Shown: positions 24,299 through 34,499 of the stretch, piece after piece
Layout of the letters: every line of letters begins with the position of its first letter
How positions within the stretch are numbered: the stretch's first letter is position 1
Source: Druceiella hillmani
Taxonomy: Eukaryota > Arthropoda > Insecta > Lepidoptera > Hepialidae
Assembly (NCBI GenBank): GCA_039881145.1
Contig: JAYKKI010000008.1
Location: 34,938,501 to 35,002,500 of the forward strand
Reading direction: 5' to 3'
DNA: 64,000 nucleotides
The notes under the pieces: model-generated
What the model was told of the DNA's origin: nothing
The model's input: only the letters and a program-made list of their open reading frames with translations
Databases searched by the model: none
Position numbers and translations under genes: made by a program

Positions 24299-24663
24299 CT
24301 GTTAATCGAATTTAATCTCTATTTGACAAATTCATTAGTGATAGAAATATCGAAGAGAGTAAATTTTAATTAAAACGTCTTTTTTTTTAATAAAACACAA
24401 TCAGGTAATCGGATCTACAATTTAATAATTTTCAGACAAATGTCACGGGCAAGTGAGATGCTCAGACAAACTTTATATTATTGCGAATAATAAGCTCTCC
24501 TTACAAGAGTTATGAAAGTTAGTTGATAAAGTTAAGTAGACAAAATATACTATATTTTTAGATCTATTCCTCTATGCCCCAGGAATAAATTAATTTTATT
24601 TACATTTCTGGGTATGGCTAAGCTTTTCACTGATTTAGAGCATTCGAATTAATTTGTCTTTAC

Positions 24664-24889
24664 CTTCCTAAATCTCGTTTCGCTAAATCATCCACAGTAT
24701 TCGATCCAGCTGTAACGTCTGAAACTTTAAATAATATTAAATGTTCCCTTTTATCTACTGAATACCAATTTATGCTAGTAATACCTGGGAATTTTAGATT
24801 ACAATTAATGTTGTGTTTAAGCATAAATGGATTAAAAGCGATAGCCAAAGTACTGATATCATTAAATTTCATTACAAATTCGGACATCT
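24664..24889 (-). CDS. internal exon of an unrecognised gene
   Basis: This 226-bp exon is bounded by a canonical acceptor (tacaaatag just upstream, intron AG at 24890-24891) and donor (GGAAG followed by GTAAAG; intron GT at 24662-24663). It joins in phase to the exon at 25802-26024: the split codon is G|AG (Glu). The 75-residue product begins EMSEFVMKFNDISTLAIAF and includes NCNLKFPGITSINWYSVDKR and GSNTVDDLAKRDLG. Composition is that of a normal mixed alpha/beta protein rather than a low-complexity frame. I do not recognise the family and see no transposase, RT or membrane signature. Confidence 0.5.
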
Positions 24890-25801
24890 CTATTTGTATA
24901 ACTATGGAAATTTTTCTTTGAAATAGAAAAAAATATAAATTACCCACCTATTTAAGGCTGAACTACCATAATTACCTGAAAATTTGACACGTTAATATTT
25001 TATAACTTTTGTTTGAAATGTTTGGGCAATTTTTTCGTCACCTTCTTTCAAAATTACAAATTAGTTCTAAATCTAATATAGCAGATTCAACTCTTTTTAG
25101 TCACTTACATAGGCATAATGCTCAAGTCATTAAACTTGTATTTATCGATCTAAACAGCGTATAACACATAAGTCATTAAACTCATATATATCGATTTCAA
25201 CATTAACCTTAATGTTCTTTCATCTGAGTTAGAATCTTTTAATATATTCAAATATTATCTATAGTTATTTAACTGTTATATTAACGGGTGCAGGTAATTC
25301 GTAAAGGTTTTTGAAATGTTTTCTAAAGGGATCGAATCCAGAAACAGTGAGAAGGATTTCTTTCACCTCTTCTTTCACTTATTCCTTTAAGATATGTTTC
25401 TTCATCTGTTCTAATGATCAATGAACTCATAAATAGTATCTATTTGTTGATCCAACTGAATGCAAATTGTGATATTAGTAGATAAATAATATTAACCTAA
25501 ACAAATTAGGTATGAAAAATAACTTCTCGAAAATTATGTTAAACGGTATTGTAATTTCACGTATTTAAACATTTAAAAATCTAAATTTACTGATATAATA
25601 AAATATAGATTATCAGTTGCAAGTAAATGATATTAGTATTTAATCCTTGTATAATACACTTGCACAATGTCTATAAAATTTAATTCCAGTGAAACCAAAA
25701 AATCCACTTTCGTATTTGAATAGTTATTCTGTGTTCGTGCTGGTCTAAATTTTGAATAATTTTGAAATTTAAAATAATGTATAGGATGATTTTAAAATTA
25801 C

Positions 25802-26024
25802 CTGACTTCTGTTGAATCAACATTTGATAAAACACTTTTGACATAATTGAAAATTTGTGCCCATCTTTCGACATTGACATATCTTTCAAAATGTTTAAAA
25901 ATCCTTTAAGCCGAGCAAACCTTATTGGTGAATTTAAAGCCTTGCGTGCATATGGACCTAGTTTAATTATTATCAATTTATTACGAAATATTTCATGTAA
26001 CAATTTCCTCTTCTTATTACCTAT
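25802..26024 (-). CDS. internal exon of an unrecognised gene
   Basis: This 223-bp exon starts after an acceptor ending ttccgcag (intron AG at 26025-26026) and ends at a donor reading TCAG followed by GTAATT (intron GT at 25800-25801). It reads IGNKKRKLLHEIFRNK, then LGPYARKALNSPIRFARLKG, FLNILKDMSMSKDGHKFS and MSKVFYQMLIQQKS, ending in phase 1, which matches the next exon. An in-frame stop lies just upstream of the acceptor, as expected for intron sequence. I did not find upstream exons or a start codon, so the gene is partial as seen; introns may be long. Function unknown. It lies in copy 2 of the segmental duplication, in a stretch with no counterpart in copy 1. Confidence 0.5.
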
Positions 26025-26026
26025 CT

Positions 26027-27595
26027 GCGGAATTCAGATGTCTGTTTTCAGAAATTATTTTTATTATAGCATTATATCTAGGAAATAGTATAAAATATGA
26101 GAAAAATGGTGTTATGTACGTTGATTTAAAGGAAAAAGTATTACGGATATAAATGATTTTATTACGCGAAATCGTTTGTGTAATAAAATTTTTGCCAAAA
26201 AAATATGGTGAATTAACTACACATTAGTCACATCTATGTAATGATATTTACTACTGATAGATAAACAATTATTTAAAATATTATAATTGTTCATCTATGA
26301 GTAATCAAGTGCTATAGTATAGATATTATTAAAGTCATTAAGACAGAAAAAAACAATCAATTTACAGTTTATGTCACTCAATTGATGATTTAAATTTTCG
26401 AAACGTAATTCGTAGTTATAATGGTTATTTGTAGCATCAAGAATTAAGAAATTAATAAGCTAAAATAAGACTATTTACACTTATAAATTTAGGTTAATAT
26501 AGACCGTTAAGTATTGGTTCAGTAATGAGCGCAATCAAGATTTAAAAAATACCGAGATAAAAAATATAATAAACGTCTTAATGGATTCATAGAGTGTTAA
26601 ACATTAACAGACAGTATGCTTTCAAATTTAGAATATCATTTCCTACATTAGCTTTAATTCTGATATTTTTAGATTTCTGTTTCTCGGATGAAGAAAATGG
26701 ATATCTAACAAATGCTGTTTTTTCGAAAATTTTGGTTTAAAGACATAAACTTTGGCATCAGGATAAATCCATATTAATCCGCATGTCTAAAAAAGTAAAC
26801 ATCCAAATATATTTAAATAGGAATTTCAGAGACAGAAAGTAAAGTACGCGAATTGCTCGTTTTTTTCTTTAAATTTCATATATTTCTGGGGTAACAATTG
26901 AAGGAAATAATTATAAGAATTAGGTGGATAGTAATTTAGAGAAATAGAAAGAGAATTGAGAGAAAGAGGAAACTTTTTATTTTAGATGTATTTAATATAT
27001 TATTCAGAAGCATAACTTGAAATTTGCTATAATATTATAAAGTTTTGATGCGTACATATTACTATGGCTAACACTCAAAAATATTCATATCGAAATTGAC
27101 GAGTAGGTAAATACTAAGAACAAAAAGAATATGTAATTTTACATACAATCTAGGATATTAATTAAAAGAGCAAGTTGTAAGTATTCCAAAAAATGTTTGC
27201 AGAATTTTCATGTACGATACTTTTACAGACATTTCGGAAAATGACCATTCAAAAAATTTTCCCCTATTTACGTGACTGTTTAAGAAAAAATTATTAATAA
27301 CTCACTCATTTACTAGAAATTTATGAAAGTTTATCTGGGAGCTCCAGTCACACTTAACAAGTTTTACTTTACTTTCAAATATATTGGAATATGAGCGGTT
27401 GAACACTTACCGGCATATTCATTTGATATTGCTTAATATAGATAATCTAAACTTCCGTTAAAATAAGCTGTTTTTTTACATTTTCATAGTTATCTGTAAT
27501 TAACATTACAAATATATATTTAAACATATACTCGTGTTTATTAGCTTGTTTCTGGAATTATTGATAATTTTTATATAGCCTAACGTTTTAATTGC
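26027..27595. other. AT-rich stretch, probably intronic or intergenic
   Basis: I searched the minus strand here for upstream exons of the gene candidate and found none convincing. No repeats recognised. Confidence 0.35.
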
Positions 27596-27599
27596 AGCC

Positions 27600-27880
27600 A
27601 TAGTAATAAATATAATTTGCAACGTCAGTTTCATAACTGCACAGTTATGTTTGTTTCAAATAATTTTAAATGTTTATTTCGGAAATTTATATGGAGTAAT
27701 GATGAAGATGGAAGAAAAAGCGTGACGTGACTAATGAGCAGAGGTTGTCACCACTGAATTTGTCACCGACGAGATAATTTTGTTTTGGTTCGGCTTAGTC
27801 AGTATTGGGGATGTTTTATCAATGAAAGAATACGAGTATTAAATATGTGCTGCGCAATATCGGAAATATTTGTAAAAAGT
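27600..27880 (+). repeat. duplicated block H, copy 2
   Basis: Second occurrence of block H (see 13440-13735). Landmarks: tcaaataatttta near 27655, aatgagcag near 27732, tgtcaccac, ttcggctta near 27792 and acgagtatta near 27830. Confidence 0.65.
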
Positions 27881-29629
27881 CCTAAAATATAATTTAAATA
27901 TTAATACTCTTATAATTGCAATTCAAGTTAACTGTGTATGTATAGGTTATTATTATGCATTTAATTCAGCTTTTAAAAATATTTAATGTTTGAATACTGG
28001 AAATAAATTGAAACATAATTTAGTGCCATTTACAAAGAAATTGATGATAAGTAAAGATTTTTTAATTAATTAAACAAAGAAATTATTTCGTTCTCGAATC
28101 AGAACTTAATTGCTTAAAAGATCATCCTTAAAATATGAACTGTGCTTTGACTGAGACTATGCCGTAATCAATAACTCACTATGGGGATAGCAAGAACCAT
28201 GATTATATAACCTACAATTAATATATTGATGTACTGGTATTGATGCGAGTGCTAAGATCAAACAGACGGAAGGCTGCTGAACGCAATTAAAGACCATTCC
28301 ATTGTATTTACTAATTTAGCCATATTTTGTATCGTGTAAAATCCAGATGCTTATTTAAGTACATTAATTGATCAGAAATGAATCGATGTTATTTGAAATA
28401 AACTCCCACATTGTATGTCAAAAATGAGTGATACTGGTAAATTATATACTAATTTGATGGTCCACGTTTTCTTTTGACTATTTCTCTTATTCTGTAGCCA
28501 AACTATACAAGTAGCTACATACTTTATAATCTTAGGACATAGAAGAAAATTTATATTATTGTATACTTAACTTACAGGCTATAGAAAACATGAATCAAAT
28601 TGTGAACGTTTTTGCAGCGTACCCGCCAACTCCAATTGCAACAACCGAGTACTGAAATGTCACTATTTCGATTTATAAAGGAACACAGCATTATAAGAGA
28701 ACAATGGCATTACCAAAATAATGGGGATTTAAGAATAACATCATTGAGTTTTCTGTGAACATATTTATTAAGCCATGCAATATTATTACCACAAGCAAGA
28801 CACAGTAGCGCGAACCATATAAAACAATGACCCTTTTGATGCACATTTAACAGGTTGCTGGGGTGCAACTCGATGATACGCAGTAGCTACGCGGCGCGGT
28901 GCTTGTCGCGTAAAAGCACATCAATCCGGTGTGGTCGTCCAAATATGGAGTCAATGGTTACCGTCCACTTTTTCATCTACACAAATGTTACTTTAAACAC
29001 ATATAGGCCGATATAGATATGGTACCGATATTTGACCTGTCCAAAATAAAGTTAGTTTCCAATTTTAAACAAAAATATTTTTGTGTTCGTTTGGCTGTAA
29101 ATATTTTTTATATAAGTTTTTTAAAATATATGGTTTTTGCTATGGATCTATATACTAGTAATTTAATTTTTTAAACTGCTTAGTAGCGTAGACGGTTAAA
29201 TCTTCAAGAAAAATAATTTGCTCTTTTTTCCTACGTTTTCAGTGGAACGGAAAGAGAAAGTATTGTCAGGAAAGTATTGAGCAATTGTTTAAGATAATAA
29301 CGTTACTTAAGATAATATTAATAGTATGAAATAATCTATTGAAGGATATTTTTCACTTTTATATAAATTTCAATAATTATGTTGTAATTTACGCTATCTC
29401 CCTTTAATAGGTTTGAAATATTTAGAAAACAAATATTTTATGAAATTTATATATTTATTTTTGAAAGCTTTTCCTGTTAGCCGAAACCATAAGAAATAAA
29501 AATATGTTACTTTTGTCGTTTTATTTTTTTCTCATTTTAGGAATCCCAGAGAGAACATTAAATTGTAGAGCAGCAAATAAGCGACAAGTATCGAGACATT
29601 TTTACATTACAAATTCAATATCAGATTTC
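27881..29629. other. AT-rich stretch with one GC-rich patch
   Basis: Mostly featureless. At 28855-28975 the plus strand is clearly GC-richer and in one frame reads like a helix-turn-helix segment (SGVVVQIWSQWL), faintly reminiscent of the N-terminal DNA-binding part of Tc1/mariner-type transposases. The evidence is too short to call. Confidence 0.3.
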
Positions 29630-30450
29630 GCAATGCCCTTGATCTTTATATAATTTTATTTGAATTCACAAATGAAGACAACGTTTTTAACGAACCGGGT
29701 GTTAGATCTAAAGTAATAAAGGAAATTATATATTAAAAGGCAAATATATTTTAAATGTTTAAGGCTCGTCGGAACTTGCTTTTCAAATTAATAGCAAGAA
29801 CAATTATTAAATTGAAATTCTCTGTTACACCGAGCAAGAAATTAATAGTGTGCTTAAGAAAAGTGGCACAATAAATTTTCCAGTTGAATCATTCTTAAAA
29901 ACTAGCGCTCAGTGATTTTTATCAAAGAAAACGCCCCTCTAATTTTTAATTAAATCAATAAATTGATTTTATCCCTTAGCCGCACCTGACTGTCAAAGCT
30001 AATTGATTTATTAAAGAGATTTCCTACCAAAAAAATCCCTCGCGTTAATTTAATATACCATTAACAATTTTATTTACGTTATTCTTTTAGTGAGAAAATG
30101 GAAAATCAATTACGGGCTCTTAAGAAATAGAATGTGTCATATGAATGGCTAATTTTTAAAACTAATTTATATTTTAATAGTGACGTAAATGAATACGCTA
30201 ATTACTCTAAATCTCTGTATAAATTGCTATTTCTGTAATAATAATATTTTGTTTAAGATTTTTCCCGTCCTCCTATTTATTTAGCAGAAACAAATGAAGT
30301 CCACCCAAAGAAATCTCCTTTCAATTTCCCTGAATTAGAATATCGTGTGCTGTATTAGGTTTCATTTGAATTATCAGTTTATAGTGATGAATTCAAGTTT
30401 AAACTATTTTATTTATCGTTTCAGTATGTATTATACGCACTGAAATGATA
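29630..30450 (+). repeat. duplicated block C, copy 2
   Basis: Second occurrence of block C (see 14290-15235). tttttaattaaatcaataaa occurs at about 29944, with the same downstream landmarks through tgatgaattcaag near 30385. Copy 2 is about 130 bp shorter, lacking the segment around the 14740-14790 inverted repeat. Confidence 0.85.
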
Positions 30451-31425
30451 ATTTAATATATCTTTAAACTTAATTTTTATTAAAAGATCTGTTCAAATAA
30501 TAATTCCATGTTATTAAATAAAATTATTACCTAAGAAGTATTAATTTGTGTTGCAATTAAATATGTAACATAAGGAAAGGACTATGGTGGTCAAAGCGAC
30601 GTCATAAACCTTATTTATATAAATGTTTCTAATGCCTCTACTTTTTAATCGAATAAAGAAGTAATTATCAAATTATTTTACAACTTCTTTTCATGGAAAT
30701 TTTCATTAAAATTATATTATGAAATTATATATTAAATAAAATTCTATAGTATTTAGATGATAATTTTATGCAAAATATAAAATTTTATGAGATTTTCTGA
30801 AAAAAATGTACAAGTAATCAATTAAACGTTAAATGTAGTATGTAATGTAGTGTGACTCTGCGTTATTCAATTAATATATTTTATTTTAACTCCAATTTAT
30901 TTAATCCACAGAGTAATTTTTGTAACAAAGAATATGGTGATGTTCTAACATCGATAGAAGCATCATAAAACATATTTTTGTTAAATGTATAGGTTGTCTA
31001 TTTTTTCTTTCTTTGATGGAAATTCATAATAGCAACGAACATTTTTAATCAATTCGCATTTCATACGGTTTATAGTAAACCAGATTGGAATATCGATATT
31101 CTTTTTGGCAGCTCTTTAAGAACACAGGTTTTTTTTTAGTGATATTATATTATAATATTTAATTTACGTAAGAGAAAAAAGAAATTTTGTGTATGTAACA
31201 CAGAATTTCTTTTTTGTTACGTAATTGGGAGGAAATAATTCTTCTTCAAGTTGTTAATGGCTGGTTTATTCAAAACACATTTGAAAGATTTACAACTTTT
31301 AATTTATAACAACTATCTGTATAATTTCAATTTACAATTACACGAAATGTTAAAATTTCTACGTAATAACGAACAGTTAAATAATATTATTTAATGCAAG
31401 TTTATTGAATAAAGAACTAAGTGTC
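30451..31425. other. AT-rich stretch with one long imperfect hairpin
   Basis: At 31164-31224 two ~27-nt arms pair with one mismatch and a small bulge: ttacgtaagag plus aaaaaagaaattttgtgt against its reverse complement, loop atgta. Nothing else is recognised. Confidence 0.55.
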
Positions 31426-31429
31426 GACA

Positions 31430-31860
31430 AAATAAAATAGTTTTCCAAAAAAATTTAATCAACTTCAAATAATCACCGAATAAGACTCGCACTGAAAAGT
31501 GTAAAATAATTAAAATACGATTACGGACGTGAAAGTTTAGCGGTACAATATGTTTTCCGAACATAAATAAATTTGCTAAATACTGCTACAGGTAAAGATT
31601 TTTGGAACTGTTGTTAAATAGATGCTTCTCTTTTATCTGGCGTACTACGACTAACCGACTTATGGCGTGCATACGTACGACTCTAAACATCTTTAGCAGT
31701 AGTGGTATTTAGGAAATTTTATCGCGCTCGGAAACAATATTGTACCGTAAAACTTTCAAATAAATACTCCTATTATAGTTATTATTATTTTCTACTCGGT
31801 GAGTATTCGAAGTGGATTTAGTTACTCTTTATTATATTTCTACATTATCCCATTTTTAGT
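31430..31860. mobile_element. foldback-type MITE with ~200-bp inverted arms (G2)
   Basis: The left arm (about 31430-31620) and the reverse complement of the right arm (about 31640-31850) align along their length: gaaagttt(a/t)-cggtacaatat, tttccga, aatttgctaaata/aatttcctaaata, gctaaagat-like, and, near the outer end, acttc(a/g)aata-tcaccga. The central loop contains ggcgtactacgactaaccga. There is no coding capacity. A single-arm relative is at 8940-9115. Confidence 0.75.
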
Positions 31861-31932
31861 GGAATGCAATGGTAGGGAAGTATGATTGTTTTATTAGAGT
31901 CTCTGTTTTTCAGAAACCGATAGAACTATCTA

Positions 31933-32103
31933 GCGCGTATGCGCGTGTGCGTGGGAGCTCGCGTGCGCGTGTGCGCGTGCGCGCGTGTGCACGTGTGCGC
32001 GTATGCGTATGTGCGCATATGCCTGTGTGCGCGTGTGGGTGTGTGCGCGTGTACGCGTGTGCGCGTGCGCGTGTGGTCGTTCGCGTTTGCGCGTGAGAGC
32101 GCG
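31933..32103. repeat. (GCGT)n/(GTGTGC)n tract, extremely CpG-rich
   Basis: About 170 bp of almost uninterrupted alternating Pu-Py sequence such as gcgcgtgtgcgcgtgcgcg. It lies directly against the 5' edge of block B copy 2. Arg/Val/Ala and Thr/His/Ala frames are artefacts. It is a strong candidate for Z-DNA formation. Confidence 0.92.
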
Positions 32104-32109
32104 AATTTT

Positions 32110-32440
32110 CCGTAAGTTATCACTTTTCAAAAATTCACATTAATGTAAATACCGCAGAAATTTATGTACACACTGCCTAATATATAAAGCATATTCCCCG
32201 GTAATTTCTCAACATAGGACTGGCTACTAAGTAAAATATTAATTTAGTGGAGGTACACTAAAATTTGTGACTATCTCCGTAACTTACCATTTTATTAATA
32301 CTAAATTTAATTCCTGGTGAAGTAAATAACACAGCAATTAATTTAATAATAGGCAGGCTTATAAGCTTTAACTGGAGCTTAATGTACCTACTACGAGTAT
32401 GTCTTGGTAGAACTAATTTAATAAGGAAAAGTAATTTAGT
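32110..32440 (+). repeat. duplicated block B, copy 2
   Basis: Second occurrence of block B (see 20095-20425): ttccgtaagttat near 32109, aatttctcaaca near 32201, ggaggtac near 32250 and taactggagct near 32369. Confidence 0.8.
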
Positions 32441-32667
32441 TATAGCGCGTACGCCTCTGGCGGGTATCTGCGTTTTAATTCCTTTTATATTCTTATTCAC
32501 TTATTTATTTATTATACAAATTAATATAACAAATTAATTATATAATAAATTTTTATATAACAAATTAAATTAAACTAATTAAAAATTCTAGATCATTTCT
32601 GTTAAAAATCACAGCTAAGGTTGCGATTTCAAACGAAAAGAATTAAGTTTTTAATAAAAGTAATCTT

Positions 32668-32885
32668 CAGATATACTGTTGTTGTTGTTGTTGTCGTGTC
32701 CACATGAGGTGAAGAAGATCTCATATTGAAAATGGTTGTCAGAGCTTCGAAAGGTTAGACTTCTCCAGTTCCGCTTGGTGAGCGGCAGGGAATCGAACCC
32801 GGGTCCTCGCGGTGTGCCGCGCATTCAACGGCCGTAGTATCTTGCGATCAACCCAACACACCACGGTGACGACAGATATACTGTT
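32668..32885 (-). mobile_element. tRNA-derived SINE with perfect 13-bp target-site duplication
   Basis: The body (32681-32872) is a GC-rich island in AT-rich DNA. On the minus strand it carries a consensus Pol III B-box, ggttcgattcc (plus-strand 32790-32800), with an upstream tRNA-like head containing ttgatcgcaaga, then a tRNA-unrelated part and a (CAA)n tail that appears as gttgttgttg at 32678-32693. The target-site duplication cagatatactgtt is exact at 32668-32680 and 32873-32885. Exact flanks and a clean simple tail indicate a fairly recent L1/RTE-type retrotransposition. It sits between blocks B2 and F2. Confidence 0.9.
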
Positions 32886-32959
32886 TTATGCACAGAATCA
32901 CTAATAATAGACACATTCTTAAAGACAATGTAAGAGGAGTGTCAGTACGATAAAGATAT

Positions 32960-33700
32960 TTTTGAAAAAAATAGTGGATATGCTATTTCAATTAATCTGA
33001 ACTAGATACGCATTTATTAAAATTGTTATTTCTCTGTTTATCTGTCTATCTGATAGTTTGATTGTTTTAATATCACGGAAAGTTAGAATTATTAAAAAGA
33101 AACATTTACTGGAATAATCCTTGGGGTCGAAATTAAAATTTAGCCTACGTTTTATTCCTTTCAAATATTTGTCTCTCTGCGTTTTATTTACCAGCTCGCC
33201 TATTTGTTTGAGTACAACGTAAAAACTACTAAACCAGTTCATATTAAACTTACATTGAGATAATGCTTAAGATACGGATTAACACCTAAAGTACAACTAC
33301 GCTTAAAATTGATGAAAAAAATTGCCAAGACTATCTAAAGCGATTCAGCTTCAAGTTTAAAATAATGTAAAAGATACTTTGCCCTGATCAAGAGTATTTT
33401 TGCAAACATTATTGCAGCTATGATATAAGTCATTTTAGGATGAATTTAAAACCACGCTACCTGAATTCTGGGTAAGAAGAGGTATGAGTGTTATTTGTAT
33501 ATAAGAATAGGTTGGATAAAGTTGGATTAGATTAGGTTAGGTTATAACGCGTTAAATTGGGTTATGTTAAATTAGATTAGAATATGGCTAAATTAGATTG
33601 TTGTTTAAATTGTCGAGCGAAGCATTCTTATCGAGGACAGTGATTTTATCGAGCACAGTGGTAAAAAATTCCATTAAAGCACACGTCCTTCCAAGGTGAA
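32960..33700 (+). repeat. duplicated block F, copy 2
   Basis: Second occurrence of block F (see 22150-22890): tatgctattt near 32979, ggaataatcctt near 33111, ctgatcaagagtat near 33386 and cacgctacctg near 33452. It is followed at 33510-33600 by gattaggttaggtt-type short repeats containing TTAGG, and then by cgagcacag near 33652. Confidence 0.75.
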
Positions 33701-33861
33701 GTTTCTACCAGAGGAAAGAACTCCCCCTTTTTTAATTCCCCTCATTCCACTCTTTCTATTCAACTAGTTTATCACTGTTCTAAATTTTATTATTATTTTT
33801 ATTCTGGCCAAAGTTATATTTTAGAGGAAAATATTATAGTCGGGAAAAGGTTTATAAGTAA

Positions 33862-34235
33862 TTCAATAAATCTGGTGATATAATTTTTGTTGTGTTCGCA
33901 TACTTGTTTTCTGCTGCCATATTCTCTTCAACATAGACAGGCGAAGTCTTCTATGTCAATATACTAATTTGTGTAGCCCAGGGATACTTAAATAAAAGTA
34001 AAGAATTTGTCTTTATGAATTGGTAAATATATTTTTGGTGTAATTTATCGTGTGAATGACGATAAATTATAGTTTATTATTTTATTTATAATAAAGATAA
34101 AACAATAAATCTGATGATATACTTTTTGCCGCGTTGGTATCCACCCTTATAATCATATTTCCTACTACTGTACAATTGTATTCAACATAGATGGCGCTAT
34201 ATGTCAATTAATAATTCGTCAGACTATCCTGGAGA
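33862..34235 (+). repeat. two direct copies of a ~130-bp dispersed repeat
   Basis: Copy 1 (about 33865-33975) and copy 2 (about 34103-34225) share caataaatctg(g/a)tgatata, tttttg, catattt/catattct, tcaacataga and tatgtcaat. The tcaacatagatggcgctat segment in copy 2 is typical of dispersed arthropod repeats. Confidence 0.65.
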
Positions 34236-34255
34236 ATATTTTATCTATAGTATAT

Positions 34256-34379
34256 ACTTCATAATATTTTTAAAATAATGGAAATTCTATTATCCACAAT
34301 TACACAATTACATCATCACTTCATACTATTTTTAAAATAATGGAAATTCTATTATCCACAATTACACAATTACAACATC
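34256..34379 (+). repeat. recent 62-bp tandem duplication
   Basis: 34256-34317 is repeated at 34318-34377 with almost no change (both contain taaaataatggaaattcta and tccacaattacacaattaca). Confidence 0.9.
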
Positions 34380-34389
34380 TTTGCTAACA

Positions 34390-34492
34390 GCCCACCTAGA
34401 GATGTGATACAACGAAACCTAGGTCGTGGTAAAGAACTTAAAGAAAATAGAAATAATACTACATCACGTAGTTTCATTTAATTGTGAATAAT
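34390..34492 (-). repeat. dispersed repeat J, copy 1 (inverted relative to 55.8 kb)
   Basis: The reverse complement of this segment matches 55758-55862: ttattcacaa-taaat, gtgatgtagtattatttct, cctaggtttc and taggtggg are shared. Flanking similarity fades within about 100 bp. Confidence 0.75.
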
Positions 34493-34499
34493 GAATTTC

